A DNA stretch of 64,000 bases from Harmothoe impar (GCA_947462335.1 OX381708.1:4464001-4528000), one strand, 5' to 3'; counted from the stretch's first letter, positions 53,126 through 63,560 are shown. Notes: a model not told the origin generated them from the letters alone. Program-made: numbers and translations.

Positions 53126-53355
53126 GGCCAACAGGTAACATGGGCAGAAAATGTAGGGTCGGTAGGTCAGTTTCTTTTTTTTTCAACTTATTTTTTTAAC
53201 ATGAATATACTAGCCGGCTGGTCCAAAGAACCTAAAATTGACCAAAAAAGGGTAAAAATACGGAAATTTCTTCAAAATTGCATAAAAAAAAGTAGGGTCG
53301 GCCTTGTTTTGATAGGGTCGGTCGGGTGACCTGAAACAAACCTCTTTTTTTGGCC
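53126..53355. mobile_element. Family H MITE
   Basis: GGCCAACAGGTAACATGG at the left and GTGACCTGAAACAAACCTC, T-run and GGCC at the right; CAA flanks both sides. Confidence 0.85.
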
Positions 53356-53828
53356 CAATCATAACTCAATCACTTGGTGTAAGTAATCTGTGGCTGGGGC
53401 CTTGGACAATTACCCTGTCCTTGGCTTACAACTCTTATACAGTGACTCACGTGTACCATATCTCTCACTTGCAGGCAGGAGGCATGAGGTACCTTGGTGG
53501 ACCTTGTTACAGGACTCATCAAATAGCCATGGAGTACCGGCTATAACTGCTGAGTGTGCACTTTGTGCCCCACCCCTGTGTACCTGACGCCTGCTGCAGG
53601 GTCATGTTTTAACAACTAGCATGGGGTTGGGGGGGATATAAATTTCACCCCTTTTTTAGCTCCCCCCTAACTGAGTTCAAATTGATTGTGTTCTTGTGAT
53701 TTTTCGCTATAAAAAGGGCATCCTCTCGCCGCAATGAATTTGAACCCAGCTGGGGCAAGTACAAAAAGGATTTCACCCGGGATTTCACCCCCCCCCCAGC
53801 AACATCGTTGTTGATAATGACCACTCCC
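53356..53828. mobile_element. Unique spacer then diverged family D copy
   Basis: 53356-53598 is unique. GTCATGTTTTAACAACTAGC (53601) and GATAATGACCACTCCCTTA (53813) are the two family D ends. The interior keeps TTTCACCCC blocks. Confidence 0.6.
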
Positions 53829-54059
53829 TTACATAGTAGCATGCTATAGCATGTTACATTGAATGCATGCTAAGGTGCAATGCTCGTAAAGTGAACTCTC
53901 CACGGTCCACACCCCCGCATAGCAACACCCACACCGCGCCCCCGGGCATCACACGCAACAACTCTCAGCTTCACACATACCTTAAAGCATACTTCTCATT
54001 GGGGAACTTTTCTTTTTTTGAATCATCCTCTGCATAGTAATTTACAAGACGAGTTCTTT

Positions 54060-54229
54060 TGTATAACATTTTTTAACCTTTTTTGGTCAATTTTAGGGTC
54101 TTCCGACCGGCCAGCTAGTACTTTCATTTTTGAAAAAAAATCAGTAAAAAATCAGAAAAAAAAAACGACCTACCGACCCTACATTTTCCGCCCATGTTAT
54201 CTGCAACAAACCTTCTCTTTTTTTTGGCC
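54060..54229 (-). mobile_element. Family H fragment
   Basis: GGTCAATTTTAGGGTCTTCC, CGACCTACCGACCCTACATT and ATGTTATCTGCAACAAACC with T-run and GGCC. The opposite terminus is missing. Confidence 0.7.
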
Positions 54230-54232
54230 TTA

Positions 54233-54940
54233 ACTATGGTTCTGATGGGTCGACTTAACAATGGCTGTGATTGGTATTTAAGGATAGTTTTGGATGGTTG
54301 GCTCAAGGATGGCTCTGATTGGTAGACTTATTAAAGGAAGGCTCTGATTGGTAGACTTATTAAATGATGGCTCTGATTGGTAGACTTATTAAAGGAAGGC
54401 TCTGATTGGTAGACTTAAGGATGGCTCTGATTGGTAGGCTTATGAAAGGATGGCTCTGACTGGTAGACTTAAGGATGGCTCTGATTGGTAGACTTAAGGA
54501 TGGCTCTGATTGGTATCCTTAAAGGATGGCCCTGATTGGTAGATTTAAGGTTGGCTCTGATTGGTAGATTTACGGATGGCTCTGATTGGTAGACTTATTA
54601 AAGGAAGGCTCTGATTGGTAGACTTAAGGATGGCTCTGATTGGTAGGCTTATGAAAGGATGGCTCTGATTGGTAGGCTTATGAAAGGATGGCTCTGATTG
54701 GTAGACTTAAGGATGGCTCTGATTGGTAGACTTAAGGATGGCTCTGATTGGTAGACGTAAGGATGGCTCTGATTGGTAGACTTAAAGGATGGCTCTGATT
54801 GGTAGACTTAAGGATGGCTCTGATTGGTAGACTTAAGGATGGCTCTGATTGGTAGACTTATTAAAGGAAGGCTCTGATTGGTAGACTTATTAAAGGAAGG
54901 CTCTGATTGGTAGACTTAAGGATGGCTCTGATTGGCTGAT
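54233..54940 (+). repeat. CCAAT/Y-box minisatellite, about 25 units
   Basis: Units of about 25-30 bp contain GGATGGCTCTGATTGGTAGA and CTTA, some with an extra TTAAAG. CTGATTGG is a Y-box, the reverse complement of CCAATCAG in the 27-kb array. Confidence 0.95.
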
Positions 54941-55001
54941 ACCTGGGGAAGCCCTTCTAAAGTAAAGGGGTGTCTATATCGACCAATGGTATTAGGTGTG
55001 G

Positions 55002-55002
55002 C

Positions 55003-55086
<84 letters not shown>
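55002..55086. repeat. (TA)n microsatellite with imperfections
   Basis: About 40 TA units with TACATA and TGTATA interruptions. Confidence 0.95.
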
Positions 55087-55089
<3 letters not shown>

Positions 55090-55104
55090 CTTGTCACTAT
55101 CTAA

Positions 55105-55308
55105 CACAATAACACTTGAAGGGGGCAGAATGCCTTAATGCATCATCATGAATGAATGCAGCCCTGGTTGCATTCAAGCATCATGCCGATCCTACTGGGT
55201 TGAGACACCCTCGAAGGGTCAGCATAATACACCGATACAGCCCCGGCGAGTTACTCGCTAGATGACAACACCTGTCACCTTTTAGTGGCATGTCGTCCTT
55301 AAAGGGTT
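55105..55308. mobile_element. Family A MITE
   Basis: Left end degraded (GAAGGGGGCAGAATGCC); right end TCGTCCTTAAAGGGTTA. Hairpin 1 is shortened. Confidence 0.75.
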
Positions 55309-55309
55309 A

Positions 55310-55704
55310 CAGAGTGATATCATGGACACCAGGTAGGAAGCCCCGGCTAGTCCAGTCCCATCTCAGCCGGTCGTCAAGGCAACCAGATGACTTAGAGAGG
55401 CAGCATGATCTGGTTTCAACGATATTTTTGGGTAGCCGGAGTCAAAAAGTACTCCCCAAAAATAGTTAACAAAATTTCCCAGCGGAGAGATGCAATAATG
55501 TAGTAATAAGTGCCATTGCAAAACAATATTTCGTGAGAAATCTCACTAAGGAGCATTCAAACATATTGTGGTTCAGATTTAAACAGGAATATGTAAAAGA
55601 CCCCCCACTGGTGGCATGATGCGGCTGGTGACCACCAGGTGGCTCCGTGCTTCATGCTACATGCAGGATGGTTGCAGCCTGGTTTAACTGTGGTAATTAA
55701 CCAT
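55310..55704. other. Unique spacer
   Basis: No recognised feature. Confidence 0.4.
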
Positions 55705-55705
55705 G

Positions 55706-55998
55706 TTAACCATTTAAGGACCACATGTCGCTAAAACTATTAAAGCGTCACATTTGCGGTCACGATGCACCAATGCAGCCCTGGTGTATTATTGACAGGT
55801 GCTGAGTCAGTCCTGTAGGGTCGGCAAGATGCATGAATGCAGCCCTTGCGAATACCTCGCCCGTGCTGAGTCAACCCTGTAGGGTCGCCATGATGCATGC
55901 ATGCAGCACTGGCGAGTTACTCACCAGTGGTGCATTCATGCATCATGACGACCAAGGTCGTAATGCACTGATACACTCTGTGATCATTAAAGAGTGAA
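55706..55998. mobile_element. Family A MITE with a duplicated middle section
   Basis: TTAACCATTTAAGGACCACA starts it. GTGCTGAGTCAGTCCTGTAG and GTGCTGAGTCAACCCTGTAG show an internal duplication; the final hairpin (GCAGCACTGGCGAGT) is intact. Confidence 0.75.
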
Positions 55999-55999
55999 A

Positions 56000-56336
56000 G
56001 CATTCACTAGTGGGTTTTTTCTCGGGTAACACCACCTAAGTTTATAAGTTGACAACAGCACAAACAGTGGATCTGATTTGAGACAAACACGAGTCGAGAA
56101 AATGCTCACGAGGCAATTCCTATAGCCCCGGGTTCTGGGAAGAGGTCGGGAAATCCCTCAAGTCACTCGTGTTGTGAGGTAAACATATCATGACAACCGT
56201 GTAGCGTGTTAATACGACATGTCACACAGCCGCACACCAGTTAGTTGTCATAATGAATAGCACTGTTAACTTATTCATGTTAACGAGTGGGAAATTTGTC
56301 ATATATTATCAATGCAAGGCCAATCACATCTAAACA
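56000..56336. other. Unique spacer
   Basis: No recognised feature. Confidence 0.4.
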
Positions 56337-56337
56337 T

Positions 56338-56903
56338 GGTTAATGCTTTATGGACGGCTTGTCGCTAAAAGATGACATTAGTCGTCAAGATGTGCCAATG
56401 CAGCCCCGGTGAGTAACTCGCTGGTGATGCATTGGTGCATCATGCCAACCCTTCGGGAGTGTCGCAACCTAGTAGTGTCGGCATGATGCTTGAATGCAGC
56501 ATTGGAAGCTACTCAGCAGGGCTGCATTCCTGCATCATGACAACCAATGGCATGATTAATGCATTATGTCTTCCTTAGGGAGTGATCTTTTTTTAACAAC
56601 AGGGGGGGTGGTGGATTTCCGCAAAGAGCGCACGAAATTTTTTACACCCCCCCCTGTCGAGGGGTCAATATTTTTTACCCCCCCCCCTTACGGCTGAAAA
56701 TCGGCTCGCGCGCGGGCCCTTTGAAGCATAGTAATGCGCGGGCTTTTTGGCTCAAAACAGGTTAAATTATTTTGACCCCCCCCCAAGAGGGGTCCAATTT
56801 CTTTGCCCCCACCCCCGGTCAAGGGGTCCAAATTTTTTTGCCCCCCCCCAAACCCACCATCCCCCCTGTTGTTAAAAAATGTGCACTCCCTTAAAGGATT
56901 AAG
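56338..56903. mobile_element. Family A MITE interrupted at its right end by family D
   Basis: GTTAATGCTTTATGGACGGC starts it; all three hairpins are present; the end TCTTCCTTA is split from TTAAAGGATTAAGG by the family D copy. Confidence 0.85.
56578..56890. mobile_element. Family D MITE nested in family A
   Basis: GGGAGTGATC to GCACTCCC, with TTA at 56575-56577 and 56891-56893. Removing it restores TTCCTTAAAGGATTAA. Confidence 0.9.
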
Positions 56904-57410
56904 GTAAAAGAAAAGAAAATTTAAACCTGTTTTTCACCATGAAGCCCTAATCATATGTTTATACAAAAAGATAAATGTAGAGGGAATAAGCACAAGATGC
57001 TTTCTGAGATATTTCACTTAGAGTTTTGAGTGACTTGTATCATATGATTATAGTGCTGGTCACAAATATGCATCAAATGATATCCCAGAGGAAATATCTA
57101 TATTCATTGATGCATTCATGCATCATGACGACAATAGCTAAACACATTCCAGTGTGCTGCGGCCGTTATGGGGTTAAATACAGCCCTATTGGGGTGAGGG
57201 GGAACTACAATACCAGACATGCCGGACTGCGGCAGCGGGAAAGTCATTAGTTGGTAAATCTTAAATTTAGTTCCTCATTATGTTACATGCATGAAAAAGG
57301 AGGACAATTAAACAGTCGTAATCCACGCCCCGGTGCCCGCGTTACTATGTTTATAGACGCCGGGTCCGTCTCTACCGAACAACTTGGCCCCAATACAGGA
57401 AGGGTTGGCT
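56904..57410. other. Spacer with family A hairpin remnant
   Basis: TTGATGCATTCATGCATCAT at about 57107-57127 and GCGGCCGTTATGGGGTTAA near 57160 are remnants of a family A right half. The rest is unique. Confidence 0.5.
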
Positions 57411-58018
57411 AACCTTTTAAAGTGACATGGTCCGATGATTCGGGCTCAAAAATTAATTTTATTTAAAATGACCCAGAATTTTCCCTATGGCCATACTTGA
57501 CTTGCTACCTACTTAATATAATCTCATTCCCTAGGATTGAGCTTACAATTGAACTTTTTATCAGATTAAGGCTCAATTTACTAATTGTGGAGTGCATGCT
57601 ATAATTCCACCCATTGAAAATACACTGTAGAAATTATATCTGGACCACATATGACCCTCCATTTAGTGTCCAATTGCCTATAGAGGACATTTTAGTGTGC
57701 TCTATCCTTAGAATATCATATTGTACTAGCATTTGGAACACATTTGAATAGGATTTAAAATATGGAAAAATATCGGACCATGTCACTTTAAGGACGGCAT
57801 AATTCATTAATGCATCATGCCCTTGGTTGTCATGATGCATGAATGCAGCCCTGGCGAGTCACTCAATCAACAGTGCTGCATTCGAGCATCATGCCGACAA
57901 TACAAGGCTGAGATACTCGCAAAGGATCAGCATGATGCACCAATGCAGCTCTGACAAGTTACTCACCAGGGCTGCATTGGTGCATCATGACGACAAATGT
58001 CATCTTTTAGCAACATGC
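57411..58018. mobile_element. Family A MITE interrupted at its left end
   Basis: AACCTTTTAA (57411-57420) continues as TTAAGGACGGCATAATTC after the 57421-57787 insert. Hairpins, GCCGACAATACAAGG and CATCTTTTAGCAACATGC follow; the terminal TTAA is lost. Confidence 0.85.
57421..57787. mobile_element. TTAA-flanked MITE nested in family A
   Basis: AGTGACATGGTCCGATGATT at the left and ATCGGACCATGTCACT at the right; TTAA at 57417-57420 and 57788-57791. 367 bp with an AT-rich interior. Probably piggyBac-mobilised. Confidence 0.88.
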
Positions 58019-58106
58019 TTACTGATTGGCTTTACAACCAATATATACACAGCCAAAAATAGTTGTCTCATTGCAAGAGAATAACATGAAGAAACCCGCC
58101 TGGCGT

Positions 58107-58167
58107 ACAAATGACTAGTTTTAATAAAAATAATTTTCTTAAAATTCTCATAAAACTAGTCATTTGT
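58107..58167. repeat. Perfect 17-bp inverted repeat
   Basis: ACAAATGACTAGTTTTA and TAAAACTAGTCATTTGT are separated by 27 AT-rich bases. It could be a tiny MITE or a hairpin. Confidence 0.8.
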
Positions 58168-58480
58168 CCGTCAGACAAGATGATTTATCTTATATTCTTG
58201 GAATGAGAAAAAATATTTTTGGCCGTGTAGTCATACAAGGAAGGGCCGCTAACTGTTACTACTCATTAACTTATGGTAGACAGGGAAGTGTAGGACGGGC
58301 AGGGCGGATTCTAGCTACACTTTGTCCTAATCAAGTTTTCCTGGTTTAACTAATCTAAAACTTAATTAGTCATGGTGTTTCAGCACTTGTAGTCATGACG
58401 CATGGCGTTATTTCTCTTTCCCTTAATGTGACTATTGAGCTATTAGTTTCTCCAACATTTTCATTAAACAGGTAAATCAT
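58168..58480. other. Unique spacer
   Basis: A 61-codon ORF at 58164-58349 has no domain. Nothing else recognised. Confidence 0.35.
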
Positions 58481-58483
58481 ATA

Positions 58484-58602
58484 CACCCTCAGAAAAGTGA
58501 GTGTCACTGTCGCCGAAAGCACTCTCATCTGAAAGCCAAGCAGTGCCTGACTTTCAGGTGAGAGTGCTTTTGGCGACAGTGACGCTCACTTTTCTGGGGG
58601 TG
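58484..58602. mobile_element. Near-perfect palindromic MITE, TA-flanked
   Basis: CACCCTCAGAAAAGTGAGTG, TCACTGTCGCCGAAAGCACT and the inverse AGTGCTTTTGGCGACAGTGA, CTCACTTTTCTGGGGGTG. TA lies on both sides. Related duplicated segments are inside the family A copy at 48771. Confidence 0.9.
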
Positions 58603-58609
58603 TATAGCA

Positions 58610-58767
58610 CAGGGGCGTGGCAAGCAGTTTCAAAGTAGGGGGGACTGAGGGGTATTTTGACCCTTTTTGACCCCTTTTTACCTGACCTTATTGGTTTGAC
58701 CTTTTGTGGTGTTGGTCAAAAGTGGGAGGGGGGACATGCCCCCCCCCCCCCGGTTGCCACGCCCCTG
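58610..58767. mobile_element. CAGGGGCGTGGCAA-type MITE, 5-bp flanking repeat
   Basis: CAGGGGCGTGGCAAGC at the left; GGTTGCCACGCCCCTG at the right; TAGCA on both sides (58605-58609 and 58768-58772). A long C-run lies beside the right terminus. Confidence 0.85.
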
Positions 58768-58769
58768 TA

Positions 58770-59026
58770 GCAGAAACATTACCTATACTTGTCCTGTACT
58801 TATTCTGTAACTACAAGAAAACACCAGAGCTTACTTGCTCTATGTCTATCGTGTATCCGACACCAACGGCTCAACATTATCCCAGTGAAACATAAAAATC
58901 ACAGGGAGTCCAAATCATTACACAATAGTTCAGAAGAACTATCCCAATAGAATTTGGTACTTTCCCCCCTTCAACCGGAATATGTTTCAAGCTCTTTCGC
59001 TTTTGTGTCTGGCTGTTTGGCTGCAC
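58770..59026. other. Unique spacer
   Basis: No recognised feature. Confidence 0.4.
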
Positions 59027-59027
59027 A

Positions 59028-59130
59028 GTGCACTGGCGAGTTACTCGCCATGGCTGCATTTATGCACCATGACGACCAAGGCATGATGCGTTAATGCATC
59101 ATGTCGTCCTTAGAGGGCTACTAGGGTTGA
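59028..59130. mobile_element. Family A MITE, right half
   Basis: GCACTGGCGAGTTACTCGCC, CATGACGACCAAGGCATGAT and GTCGTCCTTAGAGGGCTA. Confidence 0.7.
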
Positions 59131-60100
59131 TGTGGTCCATGGGAGGTCCATACCAACAGGTGGTGGTCACGGTAACTAGGCAGCCATTACCTAGTTACTG
59201 TCACACACAATAGTCTCCCCTCACACCTTTAGTAAATAGGTAGCTGTTAGTATAAACCGTAGTGTGTGCCACTGGTAATGACGTTACGTCACTAAGGTAC
59301 GTCATACACCACCTGTGACGTCACAGCTGGAGCCCCGGATGTGTTACTAGGGGCGGACAGCACCATAGAACACCTGTTTTATCCTGACTTAGTCTGATAC
59401 ACTAAACACATTAAACACAATGTCTGATTGAGAAAGAGGTGTGCCATGGAGATACCTATATATATGTGAGTCCATCCCGCCGGCCACAAAAGTGTTTTAA
59501 AGGGGCACTCTCACCACTCGCACTTAACCACATAGTAGACTAGAACAGTACTAGAATTGTGAGTGGGAAGCGCTCGGTGATTATGCCATCAATGACCCTA
59601 TATTACTTATAGTAACGTAGTGGTATACAGGGTCTTTGATGCCACTTTAAGTCACAGCACCCCCATGAGATGTATTCACTACTATACGCGTCCCATGCAC
59701 AACTGGTTTCACCAGATTCATTTATGAATGCATGGTAAATCATCAACCTCGCCTTGCGAGCTCCGCTCATCATAAATCATTCACCCACAAGAGTCTCCCA
59801 CGCTCAGACTCCAACACTACACCTCGGGCCTCGGAAGTTACACAAGTTATCCATATTTTATCCCAAATGTGGAAACAAAACTGACTTATGATGCTTAAAT
59901 GGGTACCAAGTACTTAGTTTAATCAAATATATTCTATCTCAGTATTGACCGGTATTTCTAAATTATGTAAAATCCCCCCCCCCCCCACCGTCTCCTGCCT
60001 TCTTCCCAACAATACGATGGTTATATACCATAGCGCTAATTCTGGCGGTTCCATATGCAGAGCCATTTGTTAGTTCTGTTTTTGGAATTTCATAACCCAG
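59131..60100. other. Mostly unique; possible MITE at 59497-59650
   Basis: TTTTAAAGGGGCACTCTCAC and GATGCCACTTTAAG at 59497-59650 may be inverted ends of a further element, weakly supported. TGACGTCAC near 59318 is CRE-like. C-run near 59972. No gene recognised. Confidence 0.35.
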
Positions 60101-60104
60101 TATA

Positions 60105-60222
60105 AGGTCGGCGTGGTGCTTGAATGCAGCCCTGGTGGGTTAATCGCCATGGCTGCCTTCAAGCATCATGACGATCAAGGGCATGATGCATTAAGGTATC
60201 ATGTTGTCTTAAAAAGGTTAAA
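60105..60222. mobile_element. Family A MITE, right half
   Basis: GGTCGGCGTGGTGCTTGAAT, the hairpin around GCAGCCCTGGTGGGTTAATC, and CATGTTGTCTTAAAAAGGTTAA. Confidence 0.7.
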
Positions 60223-60312
60223 GTGTCCATGTTGTATAAGTGATGCATAATAACAGGTGTTCCTCCAAAATTAAAAGGTAATAAAACAGCAATTAAAAAC
60301 CAGGTTCTAAGT

Positions 60313-60408
60313 CGGATAGATCCCATTAACTCGGGGACTATGTCATTTAGACAGCCTCCCTACGGTCGGTGTCTAAATGCCATAGACCCCTCGTACAGGG
60401 ATCTATCC
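60313..60408. repeat. Palindrome, about 40-bp arms
   Basis: GGATAGATCCC, GGGGACTATG and TCATTTAGACA are mirrored by TGTCTAAATG, CATAGACCCC and GGGATCTATCC. It is likely a palindromic MITE; no TSD seen. Confidence 0.8.
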
Positions 60409-60644
60409 TTTCCATTTCTACCTTCAGTGGCCATATCATAATAGTACATTGTATTGACAGATTGCTACAAAACTGGATATTGTATTACTTTTTTGGTGAA
60501 AATTTCTGACTTTCCCAAGCCTAACGTCTAAGGTCCCCCCCCCCCCATGGTCTCAAGTACCGAGGTATATGCATCTAGCCTGGAGAGAAGTGGCTTTCCA
60601 TAGGTGTGGGTGTTGGTGGTTGGTGGTAAATGGTGGGTGGCCAA

Positions 60645-61010
60645 GGGTTATGCATGGTAAATTATAATGATCTTACTCCTATTAGAAACACGTACTCAGC
60701 AGTTATTCAAAAGATAATAATTTCACTTTTCATATCGCTTTCTTATTCTATTTTCGTATCAGAGTGGGTGGCGGTTTCATGTGTAATATGCATCATTAAT
60801 TATAATGATGTGACTCCTACGACAACTTATACTATACAATTGTTTATAAATATATATGATTTCATTTTTCCGTGTTATGCAACATTGATTATAATGATCT
60901 TACTCCCACGAGAACATATACTAGGCAGTTATTTCAATAATTATAATTTCACTTTTCATATCGCTTTCTGTTTCTGCTTCCGTATGTTTTATGCAAAATT
61001 GGTACATTTA
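60645..61010 (+). repeat. Three degenerate tandem copies of about 125 bp
   Basis: ATTATAATGATCTTACTCCT, TCACTTTTCATATCGCTTTC and TATGTAATATGCA-type blocks recur three times. A 146-codon ORF (60630-61070) runs through them; it is hydrophobic and repetitive and not convincing as a gene. Confidence 0.7.
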
Positions 61011-61309
61011 GGTCCTGCTTTAAACATTCATGGAAACGAGCAGACCGTGAAACGTAGGACGGAAGTCTGAGAATGTGGAATCATCGTAAATTAAGTATAC
61101 TTTTCTACCCACAGACTCCAAAACAAAAAGCAAAACCAGCTTGTGGCTCGTGCGGTTGCTCAGTAAGATAGAACAATTAAGTGCTGAATCCATGTCTGAG
61201 CGATAAGTATATATATAGACCAGTTTTATATATAAAAGAAACCATAATGAGATACGGCTCTTCCAATAGAAATATTTAGCTGTTCACAGAGAAAAGAAGC
61301 AAAGACAAA
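61011..61309. other. Unique spacer
   Basis: No recognised feature. Confidence 0.35.
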
Positions 61310-61400
61310 AGGGAATCCAGGTTGCCTCCAGAATGATTCCCCTCTCTAGGGGAGCCCAGGTTCTTATGTGACTCCCTTAGGTGAGTCAGGGAGCTATTGA
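61310..61400 (+). repeat. Dispersed repeat, pair with 6585-6680
   Basis: AGGTTGCCTCCAGAATGATT, TATGTGACTCCCTTAGGTGA and GGGAGCTA match the 6.6-kb copy. A family A element follows directly. Confidence 0.6.
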
Positions 61401-61403
61401 CTC

Positions 61404-61612
61404 CCTTGTTCGTCAAGATGCATGAATGCAGCCCTGGCGAGTAACTCGCCATAGCTGCATTTAAGCATCCTGCCAACCCTCCAGGGTTAAGACACTCCCG
61501 AAGGGTCGGCATGATGCACCAATGCAGCACAGGTGAGTTACTCGCTTGGGCTGCATTGTTGCATCACAATGACATTTGTCATCTTTTAGCGACATCCGTC
61601 CTTAAAGGGATA
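61404..61612. mobile_element. Family A MITE
   Basis: CGTCAAGATGCATGAATGCA, the hairpin GCAGCCCTGGCGAGT, GCCAACCCTCCAGGG and the end CATCCGTCCTTAAAGGGA. The left terminus is lost. Confidence 0.8.
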
Positions 61613-61889
61613 AGTTCTGACTTTGATGAAAGTGCCTCATACAGGAGGAAGTCAGACTAAAAGGTACCAAGTTGTAGATGCCTTGACTGTGGGAAGAATT
61701 CCCTTTAGATCGGGTACTGGCCCTATATGATCTGCAACAGAAGGCACAGCAGGCCTGCACCAGACCTCTTCATCGGGGGTGGAAATGGGGCTTAAATGTG
61801 GACTTTGGCAGAGTGAAAAGCCTTAACATTGGCTAGAAAGTCAATATGTTTCCAAAAGGTGGATCTTAATTCGGGTCTGGTAAACTGGT

Positions 61890-61985
61890 ACGCTTTAGCG
61901 CCAGGTATTGAATAAGCGCCAGTTTTGTATAAGCGCCAGGAGGTAAACAGCCCTGCAAAATAATAAGCGCCGGGGCACTTATAGA
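61890..61985. mobile_element. AATAAGCGCC element fragment
   Basis: GGTATTGAATAAGCGCCAGT, TGTATAAGCGCCAGG and AATAAGCGCCGGGG resemble the interior of the TA MITE at 38331. It lies in the presumed first intron of the gene at 62040-62454, so the ORF read-through there is not protein. Confidence 0.6.
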
Positions 61986-62039
61986 CAATGGTACAATAAT
62001 CGAGGGTGCGAGATGGGATAATGAGACGTGTGTACGTAC

Positions 62040-62454
62040 CGACTTTGTTGATGAGTGTGGTGTGGGGGCTGATGTTACGGCCCCCCATGCTGCTGCCGTA
62101 CTGCCCTCCCCCGGTCACCGGCCCGTAGCGACTGCCGCCGTAGCCATAGCCGTAGCCCCCGTCCCCGTAGTCGTTACCCTTCTTGGCCCGCACCAGCTGC
62201 ATCATATCATCCGGCGTCAACTTCTTGAACAACTTCTGCAACATCCGCAACCGCCGCCCCGACGGGCGCGACCGCCGCCCGCCGCCATTGTTGTTGTCAT
62301 CGTTATCATTGTTGTTGTTGACGCCTTTGCTGCCGCTGCCACTGCCTCCTCGTTGTTGTTGTTGCCGGTTGGCCCTCTGTGGCCGGGCTAGGACCGAGGT
62401 GGTCAGGCATAGCAGGGCTATTTGTAAAGTCAACAGTAAACTGGGCATATTCAT
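62040..62454 (-). CDS. First coding exon of a putative secreted protein
   Basis: The exon encodes about 138 residues on the minus strand. Residues 1-23 (MNMPSLLLTLQIALLCLTTS then VLA) form a convincing signal peptide with a cleavage site after Ala23. Next come a Gln/Arg stretch, a Gly/Ser then Asn/Asp linker (about 30-57), a basic segment with RRLRMLQKLFKKL (68-80) that could be an amphipathic helix, and a Gly/Tyr-rich tail (about 94-125). The ATG has A at -3. The exon ends at 62040 before GGTACGTAC, a strong splice donor in phase 1. Reading past it enters MITE sequence, so the ORF end at 61792 is not real. Later exons should lie at lower coordinates and were not found. Family unknown; a matrix protein or peptide precursor is possible. 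Confidence 0.65.
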
Positions 62455-62480
62455 CTTGGAAGTTTGATGAGAGAGTCCCT

Positions 62481-62550
62481 ACTAGGTCACTCAATGTCAC
62501 CCAAGGTCACACAAGGTCACACAAGGTCACTCAAGGTCACACAAGGTTAA
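62481..62550 (+). promoter_or_regulatory. Cluster of AGGTCA nuclear-receptor half-sites, 10-bp period
   Basis: Seven 10-bp units carry AGGTCA at 62484, 62504, 62514, 62524 and 62534, with ATGTCA and AGGTTA variants. Neighbouring half-sites are 4 bp apart (DR4). TCAAGGTCA at 62531 also fits an ERR/NR5A monomer site. They start about 27 bp upstream of the minus-strand ATG. A tandem-repeat origin without function is also possible. Confidence 0.5.
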
Positions 62551-62553
62551 CCA

Positions 62554-62563
62554 CCTTTATAAC
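62554..62563 (-). promoter_or_regulatory. Possible TATA box
   Basis: The minus strand reads GTTATAAAGG about 100 bp upstream of the ATG. If used, transcription would start within the half-site cluster. Alternatives are GTATAAAACC at about 63052-63062 and TATATAAAAC at about 63359-63369. Confidence 0.3.
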
Positions 62564-62569
62564 ACTACC

Positions 62570-63282
<713 letters not shown>

Positions 63283-63289
63283 TAGGGTT

Positions 63290-63352
63290 TGTGTGTGTGT
63301 GTGTGTGGGGGGGGGGGGGGTAGAGCAGCTGGTGGGGGGGGGGGGGGGGTGG
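63290..63352. repeat. GT and poly-G tracts
   Basis: GTGTGTGTG then two G-runs of at least ten, separated by GTAGAGCAGCTGGT. Quadruplex formation is possible. Confidence 0.9.
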
Positions 63353-63502
63353 TGAGGGGTTTTATATATCAGTCGTCACAGAGAGGGGTGTAAGATGACG
63401 GGAACTCGTCACAGCAGGTTACGGTGACGGGGTCAGTCTCTATCTATCTAGTACACTGTACATGCTACTACAGGACGGAGCAATAATCATGGACACTGAG
63501 AT

Positions 63503-63560
63503 ATGTGTGTATCCAATATGTGTCCAATATGTGTCCAATAGGTGTCCAATATGTGTAGCG
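63503..63560 (+). repeat. Short tandem repeat of ATGTGTCCAAT
   Basis: Units ATATGTGTCCA, then AATATGTGTCC and AATAGGTGTCC, repeat about four times. From 63561 to 64000 nothing is recognised except AATTGAAATTGAAATTGAAA near 63619. Confidence 0.8.

Noticed and set aside
60630..61070. 146-codon hydrophobic ORF
   Set aside because: It runs through three degenerate AT-rich tandem copies; the apparent membrane segments follow from AT-rich codons.
61792..62039. C-terminal 82 codons of the 220-codon ORF as protein
   Set aside because: They follow a strong splice donor and include AATAAGCGCC element sequence, so they are best read as intron.
62062..62467. Plus-strand ORFs opposite the secreted-protein exon
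   Set aside because: Ala/Pro/Leu/Val-rich products are the reverse complement of Gly/Arg/Asn codons of the better-supported exon.
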